A DNA stretch of 64,000 nt from Candidatus Sulfurimonas baltica (GCF_015265455.1 NZ_CP054492.1:1674001-1738000); one strand, 5' to 3'; numbered from the stretch's first letter, positions 1-10,056 are shown. Translations and numbers: made by a program. Notes: a model not told the origin generated them from the sequence alone.

Positions 1-1359
1 CTTCGAGATTGATTCGAGTGCATCTACATCATTGGCGTCAACTTCACCAGTTAAAGCGTTTGCTATTACTGGAGAGAACTTTGTCCATTCTGCTGTCGAA
101 TATGCTATTGTCTTGATTTTTGGACTTGAGCAAGTCTCATAAGATTTCATACATGTAGCTGTATGTGGATCCATTAAGTAACCTTCTTGATTGAAAGTAT
201 CTTTAATGTACTTCTTACCCTCTTCTCCATTACAAAAGTCAGCATCGAAACTGTTTTGAAGCTTTACGAGTTCATCTTGTGTCAATTCATAAAAGTTTTT
301 TGTTTCCAAATCTTCCATAAGCTCTCTGGTTCTCTCAAACCCGAACATATCATACAAAATTCTTTCAACATTTGATGATTTTAAAATATCCATGGCAGGT
401 GAAGTTGTACCTACTACATGTAAATCTCTTAAATCATATTTTCCAGTTTTAATAAGTTTCGTTAAGACATTATTCTCATTAGAAGATATAATAATCTTCT
501 CAACAGGAACTCCCATCTTCCAAGCATAATATCCACCAAGTGCGTTACCAAAATTTCCACTTGGAACATTTAAATACACTTTTTCACCCATAACAGTAGC
601 ACCTTGACGAACTAACTCCAAATAACTATGAATATGATAAATAATCTGAAAAATTATTCTTCCAAAGTTTACAGAGTTTGCAGCTGAAAGAGAGATGTTT
701 TTTGCTTTTAGCTCTACTCTAAAATCATCAGAAGCTAAAAGTCTTTTTAGTGCATTTTGTGCATCATCAAAAACGCCATTAATTCCTATAACTTTCAAGT
801 TCGGTGCATCTTCTGTAACCATCTGAAGTCTTTGAACATCACTGGTTCCACCATCTGGATAGAGACATGCAACTTGAACATTTGCACGATTTTTGAATGT
901 CTCAAGAGCAGCAGGTCCGGTGTCACCACTTGTTGCAGCCAAGATAAGATAGTTTTCATTTCTTTTTTGCGCGATTGATGACAAAACAACGCCAAAAGGC
1001 TGAAGTGCCATATCTTTAAAGGCACGTGTAGGACCGTGATAAAGCTCACTTATATAAAGATTTTCTTTTACTTTTTTTACTGGAACAGGATTACTAGCGT
1101 CATCAAAATTATCATATAAGTCTAACGCTTCTTCTATAACACTTTTATCAATATCAATCTCAAAACGACTCAACATATCTGATGCTAACTCTTTGTATGA
1201 GGAATTAAGATGTTTATTTAAAAATTCTTCTCCAAGTTCAGGCAAGTTCTCTGGCACATAAAGACCGCCAAAAGAGGCAATAGGGCTTAAAATAGCTTGT
1301 GAAAATGTAACATATTGAGGTCTGTTTTTATCGTGTCCACGAGTTTGAATAAAGTTCAT
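1..1359 (-). CDS. thrC: Threonine synthase (3' end outside the window)
   Basis: PLP-dependent conversion of O-phosphohomoserine to threonine in the cytoplasm. Reading leftward from the ATG at 1357-1359, the protein opens MNFIQTRGHDKNRPQY and continues with the family's ISELYHGPTRAFKDMALQPFG segment around residues 100-120; the lysine there matches the PLP-binding lysine of threonine synthases. It is followed by AATSGDTGPAALE and a Ser/Asn-rich SAANSVNFGRI stretch, both typical of ThrC. About 453 residues are visible and the frame is open to base 1, so only the C-terminus is missing. A TATAAT-type -10 lies about 28 bp upstream. The next gene to the right is also leftward but is separated by 80 bp and looks unrelated. 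Confidence 0.95.
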   Translation of the reverse strand, partial: MNFIQTRGHDKNRPQYVTFSQAILSPIASFGGLYVPENLPELGEEFLNKHLNSSYKELASDMLSRFEIDIDKSVIEEALDLYDNFDDASNPVPVKKVKENLYISELYHGPTRAFKDMALQPFGVVLSSIAQKRNENYLILAATSGDTGPAALETFKNRANVQVACLYPDGGTSDVQRLQMVTEDAPNLKVIGINGVFDDAQNALKRLLASDDFRVELKAKNISLSAANSVNFGRIIFQIIYHIHSYLELVRQGATVMGEKVYLNVPSGNFGNALGGYYAWKMGVPVEKIIISSNENNVLTKLIKTGKYDLRDLHVVGTTSPAMDILKSSNVERILYDMFGFERTRELMEDLETKNFYELTQDELVKLQNSFDADFCNGEEGKKYIKDTFNQEGYLMDPHTATCMKSYETCSSPKIKTIAYSTAEWTKFSPVIANALTGEVDANDVDALESISK

Positions 1360-1387
1360 ATTTTTCTCTATTAATTAATTTTTTGAA

Positions 1388-1393
1388 ATTATA
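1388..1393 (-). promoter_or_regulatory. -10 box of the thrC promoter
   Basis: On the minus strand this hexamer reads TATAAT and stands about 28 nt before the thrC ATG, in a very AT-rich stretch. No convincing -35 is visible, as is common for Campylobacterota sigma70 promoters, which rely on periodic AT-rich upstream DNA. Confidence 0.55.
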
Positions 1394-1440
1394 TCAAAAA
1401 ATATATTTTTATACATGCGCATCTTTGAACTTACAGCTGC

Positions 1441-1848
1441 TTAAAAATTTCTTCTCTTATTTTGATTATCATCATACTTTAAAAAATTAACTAAAATACC
1501 AACAAGCAAAGCAGTCGCTACTATCTCATACCCTATCATCCAGACAATTAAAAATGCACTCATATCCAACTGCTGAAAAACTGAAAAATTTCCGCTTGCT
1601 ATAAATAAAAAAATGAATAATGCTCCAACAACATATGGTATAAAAAGAAAGTATAAAGGATACACAACCATCTCATACCCCTCTGGTGATGCCATATAAG
1701 AACTAAAATCAACTTTTTGTGAACTAAAAGAACTTGAGCCTTTTTTCTGTACGACTACATTCTCTTTTATAGTATGATTATTATCGAGCATCTGATTATA
1801 GTACAATAGATTATTATGATGAACTTCCATATCCTCTTTAGAATCCAT
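1441..1848 (-). CDS. Hypothetical inner-membrane protein, two TM segments
   Basis: I do not recognise this family. The 135-residue protein has a polar N-terminus (about residues 1-60, Asn/Ser-rich) and then two hydrophobic spans, about residues 62-85 (YPLYFLFIPYVVGALFIFLF) and 98-120 (FLIVWMIGYEIVATALLVGI), ending in a short basic tail. An AAAGGTG ribosome-binding site sits 5-6 nt before the ATG at 1846-1848, which supports this start. It is a single gene between thrC and the ftsEX/envC-like run, with about 107 bp to the latter. Two-helix membrane proteins this small may be complex accessories, but nothing here assigns a role. Confidence 0.7.
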   Translation of the reverse strand: MDSKEDMEVHHNNLLYYNQMLDNNHTIKENVVVQKKGSSSFSSQKVDFSSYMASPEGYEMVVYPLYFLFIPYVVGALFIFLFIASGNFSVFQQLDMSAFLIVWMIGYEIVATALLVGILVNFLKYDDNQNKRRNF

Positions 1849-1955
1849 AAATACACCTTTTTGATAAATTACTTATACAGGGTTATTATACATTTAAAAA
1901 TATTTTATTTTATATCCATTACTGGAAGTAAATAAATATATAAACTTATTTTAAT

Positions 1956-3179
1956 TTATTGAAAAAGTTTTGCAGGATTTATGTGGAATGATTTTTGTGT
2001 AGCCTCAAATATCAGCTCATCACTAACCCGTCCAATTGTATAGCCCTTTTTAATTTTTTTACCTTTTTTAATATTAGGTGAAATTTGAGAGAGATTTGCA
2101 TATATAGTATGTAGTCCGTTATCATGCTCTACGATTACAATATTATCAAGCACAGCCGTTTTATCAGCATAAATAACTTTACCATTGAACACCGTTTTAA
2201 CTTTTGTATTCTTTTGATTAGGCTTTAATGAAATAGATTCATTAAATACTTTTATTCCATAAATTGGGTCTGTATAGGTTCCATACTGTTTAGTGATCTT
2301 ATATGGTTCAAATGGTGCAATAGTTTTTTCTCCATTGTAGTTTTTAGTTTTTACAGCCTGATAACTGCTTCCGTGTTTTTTAACTTTAGGTAAATCTTTA
2401 TCAGAAATTATATCTACTCTATTAAAAGCTTTGGCTCTAGCTTCTTCCTCTTTAGCCTTTTTTATCTCATCAATTTTAATAATATTTAATTGTGCTAAAG
2501 TTTTCTTTAGCATATCTTGCTTATCTAAAATTTTCTTTAACTCATTTTTATATGACGATTTTGCCATTTCTAGCTTTTTTAGTGACTGCTTATTTTCTTC
2601 TTGAGTTTTTACTAATTCTATTCTTTTTGCATCAATATTTGCAATTGCCGCTTCCAAAGCATTTGTATGTTCACTTAAAATATTTATATTTTTAGCATTG
2701 TTATAAAAAATTTCATTTAGCTCTTTTATCTTTGTTTTAGAATTTTTCAACATTAGCTGAAGTACTTCATATTCAATAAGAGACTCTTCGCTTGCTGTGT
2801 ACTCTTCTTCTAAAATAATTGATAAAGAGACACTTTGAGCTATTGTAAATACTAGTTCTTCTTCTAATTCATTTCCATCTTTTATCAAAATATCTTGAGA
2901 ACTCTTCATCTCTTTTAAATGCTCAACATTTGATTGATAGCTACCCTCTTTTTCAGCGAGTTCATCTTGTAAATCTTTAAGATGTTTTTGTTGAATTTGA
3001 ATCTCTTTTTTTTGTTTTTTTATTGCGTCTGCAGTATCATCCATCTTTTTATTTATATCTTCATGGTTTTTACTGTAGTAAATTATTTTAGAACTTGCAG
3101 TTGCAATTTTACTGTCAACACTTGTTTTTGCCTCTAAATTCAGAGAAATCAAAAGAGACATAATTAATAAATGAATCAT
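1956..3179 (-). CDS. EnvC-like periplasmic factor: coiled coil plus degenerate LytM (M23) domain
   Basis: The 407-residue protein has an N-terminal signal-like segment (MIHLLIMSLLISLNLEA), a long charged coiled coil (about 25-260) and a C-terminal M23/LytM fold (about 290-407). In active M23 enzymes the Zn ligands lie in a G-x-D segment after His and in HxH. Here they read GIKVFNESI and LIFEATQKSFHI, so the expected Asp and the first His of HxH are absent, and the domain looks catalytically dead. That is the hallmark of EnvC-type amidase activators. The start overlaps the ftsX stop by 4 nt (ATGA), and EnvC is the known partner of FtsEX in proteobacteria. I infer that FtsEX drives this factor to activate a septal amidase. 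Confidence 0.8.
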   Translation of the reverse strand: MIHLLIMSLLISLNLEAKTSVDSKIATASSKIIYYSKNHEDINKKMDDTADAIKKQKKEIQIQQKHLKDLQDELAEKEGSYQSNVEHLKEMKSSQDILIKDGNELEEELVFTIAQSVSLSIILEEEYTASEESLIEYEVLQLMLKNSKTKIKELNEIFYNNAKNINILSEHTNALEAAIANIDAKRIELVKTQEENKQSLKKLEMAKSSYKNELKKILDKQDMLKKTLAQLNIIKIDEIKKAKEEEARAKAFNRVDIISDKDLPKVKKHGSSYQAVKTKNYNGEKTIAPFEPYKITKQYGTYTDPIYGIKVFNESISLKPNQKNTKVKTVFNGKVIYADKTAVLDNIVIVEHDNGLHTIYANLSQISPNIKKGKKIKKGYTIGRVSDELIFEATQKSFHINPAKLFQ

Positions 3180-3988
3180 ACCTCTTCTTTGTGCCCTATT
3201 ACTATTAAAGATGCCAAAAGTATTGAGATAGACATTGCTACGCCAAGTATTAATAAGTAGTCATCTACTGGGTTAAAAATAACTATACTTATTCCAATGT
3301 TATCAAGCTGTTGCAGAACCCAAGAGGATGAAGATACGTAAATAAACACTCCAAATGCTAAAAAGCTGGCAATAAGGGCATCTACAATTGCAAGTCTGAA
3401 TAATACTGCAGAACGTAGCCACATAGCTGCTCCAAAAAGTCCCATAATATTCATACGCTCATTATGCTTATACTGCCAAATTTTAAGTTCTTTAAAGATA
3501 AGAAGGAGTGTAACGACAAGAACTACTATGGCAAAAAGTGCAACAACATTTTTAAATAAAAGCAAAAGTTTGTACGTAGTATCATGATTATGGGAGAAAT
3601 CTTCTACTTTTGTAATTGAACTGTTTTTTAATAAATCTTTTGTTAGTTTTTTTACCTCTTGCGGTGTTGGATAGTATTCAAGACTTAATTTATAAAATTT
3701 TGGCAAAGTAATTTTTAAAAGCTCTAAATTACTACTTTTCATACCGTTGTTAAATCTTTTTATAACCGAATCAGGAGACAACTCTTCAGCATTTGATATT
3801 AATTTATTTATACACATTATTTCATCATTTGCCAGCTTTTTTTGACTAACTGCTATAACAGAATAATTATTTGCCAGATTCTTTTTATATGCATCAATTG
3901 ATCTGTCAACTATTTGAAAAACCTGCATTGAAAAAAGTATACTCAAGAGTGCGATTACAAGCGATAGGTGATTTCTAACAGACTTCAT
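3176..3988 (-). CDS. ftsX: FtsX-like permease subunit of the cell-division ABC complex
   Basis: Integral membrane partner of FtsE that transmits ATPase cycling to periplasmic murein hydrolase activators. With the start at 3986-3988 (MKSVRNHLS), chosen because GGAAG lies 5 nt upstream, it is about 270 residues. TM1 is about 6-25; a periplasmic domain of about 125 residues follows; TM2-TM4 lie in the C-terminal half (KNVVALFAIVVLVVTLLLIF, a span in RLAIVDALIASFLAFGVFIY, and LLILGVAMSISILLASLIVI). This is the FtsX topology. The sequence NIMGLFGAAMWLR between TM2 and TM3 fits the coupling region. It overlaps ftsE by 14 nt and the EnvC-like gene by 4 nt, suggesting coupled translation. Confidence 0.88.
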   Translation of the reverse strand: MKSVRNHLSLVIALLSILFSMQVFQIVDRSIDAYKKNLANNYSVIAVSQKKLANDEIMCINKLISNAEELSPDSVIKRFNNGMKSSNLELLKITLPKFYKLSLEYYPTPQEVKKLTKDLLKNSSITKVEDFSHNHDTTYKLLLLFKNVVALFAIVVLVVTLLLIFKELKIWQYKHNERMNIMGLFGAAMWLRSAVLFRLAIVDALIASFLAFGVFIYVSSSSWVLQQLDNIGISIVIFNPVDDYLLILGVAMSISILLASLIVIGHKEEV

Positions 3989-4646
3989 GAATACTTCCAT
4001 ACTCGATATGTAAATGCTTATAATCAACGTTTAAAGAACTTGGAATATGATGAGTAACAACAATAACCGTAGTGTTTAGCTGTTCATTAGCACCTTCGAG
4101 TAGCTTCCAAATAAGCTCAGATGAATATTCATCAAGATTACCTGTAGGCTCATCTGCCAAAATAATAATAGGATTATGGGCAAGTGCTCTAGCCATAGCA
4201 ACTCTCTGCTGCTCACCACCACTAAGTTCCAATGGATACTTTCCTGATTGATGGTTAAGTCTAACATGTTTTAAAAGCTTATCAACCTGATTTTGAGCAA
4301 CACCTTTCACATAACCGCTTATTAATAGGGGAAGCATTATATTTTTATCTATACTCCACTCTTTGACAAGCTTGTAATCTTGAAAAACTATTCCAATGTG
4401 TCTTCTTAAAAAATTTAACTTTGAGCGAGAAACATTACCTAGCTCTACGCCCCCAACAGTAAGACTGCCTTGCTTTAATTTCAACCCTCCATAAAGAGAC
4501 TTCAAGAGTGTAGATTTGCCACTGCCACTTGCTCCTGTTATAAAAACAAAGCTACCTGAACTAATTGAAAAGTTCGCTTTATTAATAATTGTCTCATTGT
4601 TGGAATATGATAGAGATAAGTCTTTGGCAATTATTACTTTATCCAT
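3975..4646 (-). CDS. ftsE: FtsE-like cell-division ABC ATPase
   Basis: Cytoplasmic ATPase that pairs with FtsX at the divisome. The 223 residues carry all ABC motifs in order: Walker [10 protein letters not shown] (about 40-48), Q-loop in [10 protein letters not shown], signature LSGGEQQR (about 142-149), Walker [13 protein letters not shown] and the H-loop VTHH. Length is usual for FtsE. Its ATG overlaps the trmB stop by 8 nt, so it is translated within the rluD-FN3-trmB-ftsE-ftsX-envC-like run. Similar lipoprotein-export ATPases (LolD, MacB) share these motifs; the adjacent FtsX-like permease and degenerate LytM gene make FtsE the better call. Confidence 0.9.
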   Translation of the reverse strand: MDKVIIAKDLSLSYSNNETIINKANFSISSGSFVFITGASGSGKSTLLKSLYGGLKLKQGSLTVGGVELGNVSRSKLNFLRRHIGIVFQDYKLVKEWSIDKNIMLPLLISGYVKGVAQNQVDKLLKHVRLNHQSGKYPLELSGGEQQRVAMARALAHNPIIILADEPTGNLDEYSSELIWKLLEGANEQLNTTVIVVTHHIPSSLNVDYKHLHIEYGSIHEVC

Positions 4647-5811
4647 GAAGTATTCCGTTTAAATATTCATGTGCAAGTAAATTACTTTTTGATTTAAGTG
4701 GAAGAGACGGAAAATATTTTGCCTCATTACCCTTAACAATAAGATATAGATGTTCAGGTCTATCAAAACTTCCAATTGAAATACGAAGCATAACACCGTC
4801 ATTTAATCTATAAGAGCGCTCAAAATGAATAAATCCACCATCAAATTTTGCTATATTTTTATCTAGTTTTAAAATATCATCACTTGAGAGTTTTACATCA
4901 AAAAAGCTGAAATCACCATCTAAAGATAGTAACTCAGACTCTTCTTCATTAATCATAGTAATATCATAGATATTTTTTTCCATTTTTTTCCATCTATCTT
5001 CATACTTTGAACTAATGGCAATATCTTTGTTTTTATTGATATGTAGTGTAGTTTTATTAAAGGAGATAAATGTCTCATAAGAGTATGCGTAATAATTTTC
5101 ACTATCAGTTCGAAGTTCTAACTTCCCACCAACCTTTAAAACTCTGTTAGCTTCTTTAATAAATGATGTTGATATAACTCTTCTGTGAGGTTTTTTATCC
5201 CATGGAACAGGGAAGTGTACATAAATCTTGCCAACTATATTTGAAGGTATCAGTTCCATAAAAAGTCTAGCATCATAATCAAGAACAAGCAAGTTATTAA
5301 GGTTTTGAATTGTTATCTGCTTTAGAACCTGCTCTATCGATGGTCTATGTATTTCAATACCTATGAACATAATATCAGGATTGTTTGCAGCTTGATGCAG
5401 AAGATGTCTTCCTGAACCAAAACCAACTTCAACTCTAATCTCTTTATCTATTTGAAAATTTGAAGCAAAATACTCAATTTTTTTCAAAGCACTAACTTCT
5501 TCAAGATGTACATTTTTTTGGTGTTCTGGAACATTTGAACTTATAATTTTCAACTCAGCTAGTTTTGCATAAGCCAACAATGCTTTGTGTACATTATATA
5601 TAGATGCGGGTCTTGTTAGTTTATCAGTCTTTAAAAGGCTTCTATTCTCTTCTTCTTTAACAAGCAGAAAAAACACATCATCCTCTACTGTGACTGAAAT
5701 TAATTTCTCTTCTTCGTGATTTATGTTATCTGCTATAAAGTTAAAAGAGACCCCACCTTCTTGTGCTGGAAATTTTATCTCTTTAAATTCTGATATATGT
5801 AAATGTGGCAT
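4639..5811 (-). CDS. trmB: tRNA (guanine-N7)-methyltransferase with N-terminal extension
   Basis: Makes m7G46 in the variable loop of tRNAs using SAM. The methyltransferase core shows the SAM-binding [11 protein letters not shown] (about 128-138) and the TrmB signature [14 protein letters not shown] (about 200-213), a variant of the usual FPDPWxKKRH. At 390 residues it is much longer than E. coli TrmB (about 240): there is about a 110-residue N-terminal extension and an extended C-terminus, a known feature of Campylobacterota TrmB. It lies 13 bp after the FN3 lipoprotein gene and overlaps ftsE, so division and tRNA-modification genes are co-transcribed here. Confidence 0.92.
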   Translation of the reverse strand: MPHLHISEFKEIKFPAQEGGVSFNFIADNINHEEEKLISVTVEDDVFFLLVKEEENRSLLKTDKLTRPASIYNVHKALLAYAKLAELKIISSNVPEHQKNVHLEEVSALKKIEYFASNFQIDKEIRVEVGFGSGRHLLHQAANNPDIMFIGIEIHRPSIEQVLKQITIQNLNNLLVLDYDARLFMELIPSNIVGKIYVHFPVPWDKKPHRRVISTSFIKEANRVLKVGGKLELRTDSENYYAYSYETFISFNKTTLHINKNKDIAISSKYEDRWKKMEKNIYDITMINEEESELLSLDGDFSFFDVKLSSDDILKLDKNIAKFDGGFIHFERSYRLNDGVMLRISIGSFDRPEHLYLIVKGNEAKYFPSLPLKSKSNLLAHEYLNGILHG

Positions 5812-5824
5812 TATTCTCGTTCTT

Positions 5825-7177
5825 TTAGTTAAAATCTTGTAAAGGTGTAATTAAGTCTTTTTTAGAGTTTACTTGCTCTTTTTCTAATATCTTTGGAGAT
5901 TGTATAAATGCATCTATAACTAATAAATCTCCAACTTTAAGTTCAACTTCAATACTAGACTCAGATTTAATGCCATTGATATCTACACCAAACACTTTAT
6001 AGTAATAAATTTTATCTGATTCTATCTCTGAGTCTATAAACTCTAAGCCATTGATACCTTCGAAATCTGCAATTGATTCATCAAATAAACTTTTCTTATA
6101 CCTCTTTTGAACAATATAACTTTTAATCCTAGTGTCTTCTTTACTCCATGATATTTTGACTTTACCGTCAATTAATTTTGCCTCAACCAATGAAGGTGTT
6201 TTTGGTTTAACCAACGTTGTACCCATTACAGACTGTTTATCATTTTTACTCTCTAGACCATCTTTATCTACTACACTTACCCTGTAAAAGTACTGCTTGC
6301 CATCTTCTTCGATTGTATCAATATAAGAGTTATTAACTAAAATTGCTAGCAGTTTGTAACTTCCATCTATGTTTGAAGCCCTGTATAAGTTATATTTTAA
6401 AAAATCTTCAGCTTCACTTTTTTCCCATCTAATTTCAACTCTTCTTGAAAGGTCAGTTGTTGCGCTTATTTTACTTATATCTTGAGGCAATGCTTTTGTT
6501 GTAACTTTAACTTCTTCACTTGGCTTTGAAGTAATACCGTCATAAGTAAAAGCACGTATACGGTATATATAAGTATACTTATCTTTTAGCTTGGCATCTA
6601 TATACTCCGCACTAAGTCTTCCCTCAACCGTTGCAATATCTGTCCAGACATTTTCTTCCAAAGTTCTTCTTTGAATTATATATGCCTTTACTTTTTGGTT
6701 TGTATGCGGTCTCCAGATTATTTTTGCACTTCTTGGCATACCTGTTCCAGCGTAAAGCCATGTAACAGAGTCCATAACATCAAGAGAGGTTAATATGGTC
6801 GATTTACTTGGTGTTGATTCTGCATTGTCGCTATAAGTTTTAAAATAATACCTATATTTTGAGCTAGGTTTAATTTTCAAATCAAGATAATGAGTAGAAA
6901 AACGGTTGTTTACTGTATCATAATACTCATCTTTACCATTGAATTTTTCATCCAGTGGTACCTTGTAAATATAAACACCTTTAACTCTTTGATCTTCTAT
7001 TAATCCCCACTCAAGAGCTATAGCATTACTCTCAAGTATAGTTCCGCTTTGAGTAAGATTAACTAATGGCAGTGATTCATCAACAGTTGGCTCTTTTTTT
7101 GGTGTAGGTTTAGCACCACAACCACTAAGAATCAGTAGTGAAGCTGTGCAGAATGTAACTAGGGTCAATAACTTCAT
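5825..7177 (-). CDS. Lipoprotein with fibronectin type III repeats
   Basis: The protein starts with a lipoprotein signal, [20 protein letters not shown], with lipobox LSGC, so Cys20 is probably the lipidated residue. After a Pro/Lys-rich linker there are about four FN3-type beta-sandwich repeats of 90-100 residues, each with a recurring W-(S/K/R)-x pattern and Y-Y-(F/Y)-(R/K)-V endings such as [13 protein letters not shown] and [13 protein letters not shown]. It likely sits in the envelope as a binding scaffold. Its start overlaps the 3' end of rluD by 53 nt, unusually long but the only start that keeps the lipobox. It is placed among ftsEX and envelope genes. The specific ligand is unknown. 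Confidence 0.85.
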   Translation of the reverse strand: MKLLTLVTFCTASLLILSGCGAKPTPKKEPTVDESLPLVNLTQSGTILESNAIALEWGLIEDQRVKGVYIYKVPLDEKFNGKDEYYDTVNNRFSTHYLDLKIKPSSKYRYYFKTYSDNAESTPSKSTILTSLDVMDSVTWLYAGTGMPRSAKIIWRPHTNQKVKAYIIQRRTLEENVWTDIATVEGRLSAEYIDAKLKDKYTYIYRIRAFTYDGITSKPSEEVKVTTKALPQDISKISATTDLSRRVEIRWEKSEAEDFLKYNLYRASNIDGSYKLLAILVNNSYIDTIEEDGKQYFYRVSVVDKDGLESKNDKQSVMGTTLVKPKTPSLVEAKLIDGKVKISWSKEDTRIKSYIVQKRYKKSLFDESIADFEGINGLEFIDSEIESDKIYYYKVFGVDINGIKSESSIEVELKVGDLLVIDAFIQSPKILEKEQVNSKKDLITPLQDFN

Positions 7178-8099
7178 TTATTTGCTCCGGATTAAATTTT
7201 TTATCCATATACTCTCTCATATCTGCATCAAATGGTGCAATAAAAGATAGTTTTTCCTTGCTCGTTGGATGGATAAAGTATATTATATAAGCGTGGAGCA
7301 AAATTCGTTCCGATTTCTCTTGTTTTGGGCTTACAGCATAAATATGGTCACCAATTATATGACGATTTATACTTTCCAAATGAACACGGATTTGATGAGT
7401 TCTACCAGTAAATAGCTTACATGCAACAAGTTGATTTTTTTCATCACTTGAGAGAGTCAGAGCTTTAAACATTGTTGTAGCGTTTTTACCATTATTGTCC
7501 GAACATGCCATTTTAAGCCTGTTGCTAACACTTCTGGTTATATGTTTGTCTATGGTGGTTATATCATCTTTTAGCGGCGGATTAATTACCGCAATGTAAT
7601 ATCGTCCCATACTTTTATCTTGAAGTTGCGCAGATAAAAACTCATGAGCTTCATTATTTTTAGCAACGACCATTGTTCCACTTGTACCCTTATCGAGTCT
7701 ATGGACTATACCGTGTCGCTCTTCTCCGCTTATTGTAGAGAGTCTAATACCTTTATGTTTTAGCCAATCAACCAAGGTTGCTTCTTTAACACTAGGAGCT
7801 GGATGAACTGTAACACCAGTTGGTTTATTTATAACCAATACATCATCGTCTTCATAAAGTATTTCAACATCAAAGTCAATTGCCAGTGCTGGTTTTTTAT
7901 CAACATATGGAAATTCAACTCTTACATTCTGGTTTGCTTTTAGCTTAACACCGGCGCGAGCAACTATTTTATCATCAACATATACACACTCTTTTTTAAT
8001 TAACTGCGCTATTTGTGAACGACTCTGCCCTATTACAGACGCCAAAAATATATCTAAGCGTTGAGCCTCTTCGCAAACATAACTTTCTACTTCACCCAT
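7125..8099 (-). CDS. rluD: RluA/RluD-family 23S rRNA pseudouridine synthase
   Basis: Isomerises uridines in rRNA. The N-terminal S4 RNA-binding domain is visible (RLDIFLASVIGQSRSQIAQL, about 14-33). The catalytic domain holds the hallmark GIVHRLDKGTSG (about 129-140), with the catalytic Asp in HRLDKGTSG, followed by GRTHQIRVHL and GDHIY motifs. Its 324 residues match RluD. The exact target (RluD sites 1911/1915/1917 or RluC-type sites) cannot be read from the sequence. It is the first gene of the leftward run and is divergent from rodA, with about 90 bp between the coding regions serving as promoters for both. Confidence 0.88.
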   Translation of the reverse strand: MGEVESYVCEEAQRLDIFLASVIGQSRSQIAQLIKKECVYVDDKIVARAGVKLKANQNVRVEFPYVDKKPALAIDFDVEILYEDDDVLVINKPTGVTVHPAPSVKEATLVDWLKHKGIRLSTISGEERHGIVHRLDKGTSGTMVVAKNNEAHEFLSAQLQDKSMGRYYIAVINPPLKDDITTIDKHITRSVSNRLKMACSDNNGKNATTMFKALTLSSDEKNQLVACKLFTGRTHQIRVHLESINRHIIGDHIYAVSPKQEKSERILLHAYIIYFIHPTSKEKLSFIAPFDADMREYMDKKFNPEQINEVIDPSYILHSFTTDS

Positions 8100-8192
8100 T
8101 TTCTAGACCTTTTTTAAAGAAACTTTTTTATACATAAAACCGCTACTGCAAGTTTTGTGATACAATTTCATAATTTATTTTGGAGTTACAAC

Positions 8193-9305
8193 TTGTGGAG
8201 AATTGATAAACGTATTTTAGCACAATTTGATTTTTTTTCTATTATCTTAATTCTTCCGCTAATCATTACTTCAAATTGGTTGATTAATGAGGTTGTTCCT
8301 GCTCTCGCCCAAAAACAAACAGCCTATGTTGGTGTAGCTTTTTTAGCATTTATTGGCGTATTTTTGCTCCCTATTCGCAGAATGAGTTGGTTAATTCCCC
8401 TAATATACTGGATAAATATAGGTTTGCTACTAGCGGTTGAATTTTTTGGTCACGCCAGACTTGGTGCACAAAGGTGGATTGAGATACCTTTTATAAATGC
8501 AACCATACAACCATCTGAATTTGTTAAACCGGCGCTTATTTTAATGCTTGCATACCTTATTCATAAGTCCCCTCCTCCAAAACAAGGCTATAGAATAAAA
8601 GATTTTTTAAAAATTAGCTTTTATATACTTTTGCCTTTTATCCTTATAGCAAAAGAGCCAGATCTAGGTACCGCTCTTGTTCTTCTTCTAATTGGGTATG
8701 GAGTTCTTTTTTTCATAGGTGTCTACTGGAAAATATGGGCCGTTATTATAGGAACAATTCTTCTTTCTTCACCACTTGTATATCAATATTTACTTCATGA
8801 CTATCAAAAACTTAGAATAAAAGACTTTTTAAGTGAAAAACCTTCTTATCATGTTCAACAATCAATTATAGCCATAGGCTCAGGTGGATTAACAGGTAAA
8901 TCAAAAGATGAAGCAACACAAACGCAAATGAGATTTTTACCTATCGCTACAAGTGACTTTATTTTTGCCTTTCTTGTTGAGAGAAGTGGTTTTTTAGGTG
9001 CTTTAGGGATCATACTTATATATGTTATGCTTATCTTACATCTATTGAGTTTGAGTGTCTTTAACACTGATTACTATATAAAAGTTGTAACTATATCTAT
9101 ATCTTTTATGATATTTATTTATATGGGTGTTAATATTGCAATGACTATAGGATATGCACCTGTTGTTGGATTGCCACTGCCAATGTTTAGCTATGGAGGA
9201 AGTAGTTTTTTAAACTTTATAATTCTTTTTGCTATCATGCAAAACCTTATAACTTTTAGATATAAAGATATGTACGATGACAGAGGAACAAAAAGTTTTT
9301 TATAA
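8193..9305 (+). CDS. rodA: SEDS-family peptidoglycan glycosyltransferase RodA
   Basis: Polymerises lipid II during cell elongation with a class B PBP. It is a polytopic membrane protein with about ten spans and SEDS landmarks: LGAQRWIEIPF, QPSEFVKPALIL, KEPDLGTALVLL (with the conserved Asp of the family), SGGLTGKS, ATSDFIFAFL and LPLPMFSYGGSSFL. I place the start at TTG 8193 (MWRIDKRIL), because TGGAG lies 8 nt upstream and a GATACAAT -10 near 8157-8165 would put the transcript start after an upstream GTG (8157) in the same frame. That gives 370 residues, usual for RodA. FtsW is less likely given the RodA-like N-terminus. Confidence 0.9.
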   Translation: MWRIDKRILAQFDFFSIILILPLIITSNWLINEVVPALAQKQTAYVGVAFLAFIGVFLLPIRRMSWLIPLIYWINIGLLLAVEFFGHARLGAQRWIEIPFINATIQPSEFVKPALILMLAYLIHKSPPPKQGYRIKDFLKISFYILLPFILIAKEPDLGTALVLLLIGYGVLFFIGVYWKIWAVIIGTILLSSPLVYQYLLHDYQKLRIKDFLSEKPSYHVQQSIIAIGSGGLTGKSKDEATQTQMRFLPIATSDFIFAFLVERSGFLGALGIILIYVMLILHLLSLSVFNTDYYIKVVTISISFMIFIYMGVNIAMTIGYAPVVGLPLPMFSYGGSSFLNFIILFAIMQNLITFRYKDMYDDRGTKSFL

Positions 9306-9364
9306 AACGTTTTATATATATTTATTTAATTTTTTATACACTACAATAAAAACAAAGGATTAAT

Positions 9365-9784
9365 GTGCAAATAAATGATGAAATAAAATGGAATAATGTA
9401 TACAGCGTAGGGATAGAAAATATTGACACTCAACACAAAAAACTGTTTGAGATAGTAAATCGTTTGTTATCCTTAGAAATTAGTTCAAATGAAACAGAAG
9501 AGATTAAAATAATATTATATGAATTTAGTGATTATATGAGAACCCATTTTGATGATGAAGAGATATATATGTTGTCAATTGGATACCCTGACATTAAACA
9601 ACACAGAGAATTACATCAAAAGCTAGTTGAGAGCCTTGCTTTAATAATAAACACACCGGCAGATATAAATACTATAAAGACAGAGATGAACGTACTTGCA
9701 AAACAGATACTTGTTAATCATATCGTAACAGAAGATACTAAAATTTTTACATATAAACTATCTAAAGAGTATCCTAGAACATAA
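9365..9784 (+). CDS. Bacteriohemerythrin
   Basis: A four-helix O2- or iron-binding protein of 139 residues. The metal ligands are in place: His in DTQHKKLFE, HxxxE in HFDDEEIY, HxxxH in HRELHQKL, and HxxxxD in HIVTED. The start is GTG with AAAGGA 6 nt upstream. It stands alone between rodA and the tRNA operon. Stand-alone hemerythrins in microaerophilic Campylobacterota are thought to buffer oxygen or protect Fe-S enzymes; the role here is inferred from family only. Confidence 0.9.
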   Translation: MQINDEIKWNNVYSVGIENIDTQHKKLFEIVNRLLSLEISSNETEEIKIILYEFSDYMRTHFDDEEIYMLSIGYPDIKQHRELHQKLVESLALIINTPADINTIKTEMNVLAKQILVNHIVTEDTKIFTYKLSKEYPRT

Positions 9785-9827
9785 GTCTAAATAAATTAAT
9801 ATTGAAAATAAATGAGAAAAAAAGAGG

Positions 9828-9904
9828 TGGCGCGGTGGACGAGACTCGAACTCGCGACCCCCTGCGTGACAGGCAGGTATTCTAACCAACTGAACTACCA
9901 CCGC
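9828..9904 (-). tRNA. tRNA-Asp (GTC)
   Basis: Cloverleaf on the minus strand: acceptor GCGGTGG/CCACCGC, anticodon loop with GTC flanked by CCTGC/GCAGG, T-loop TTCGAGT, discriminator G and encoded CCA (plus-strand TGG at 9828-9830). It is the last gene of the operon and is identical to the copy at 10258-10334. Confidence 0.97.
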
Positions 9905-9953
9905 ACCTATAATTAAAAAGAGTGTTTTACAAAAAGTAAAACTTGTCACTAAA

Positions 9954-10029
9954 TGGTGGGCACTACTGGACTCGAACCAGTGACATCTACCTTGTAAGGG
10001 TAGCGCTCTACCAACTGAGCTAAGCGCCC
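9954..10029 (-). tRNA. tRNA-Val (TAC)
   Basis: Minus-strand cloverleaf with acceptor GGGCGCT/AGTGCCC, anticodon stem CTACC/GGTAG around loop CTTACAA (anticodon TAC), TTCGAGT T-loop, discriminator A and encoded CCA. Identical to the copy at 10162-10237. Confidence 0.97.
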
Positions 10030-10056
10030 ATTTATTAACTTTTCTACACCAATTTG

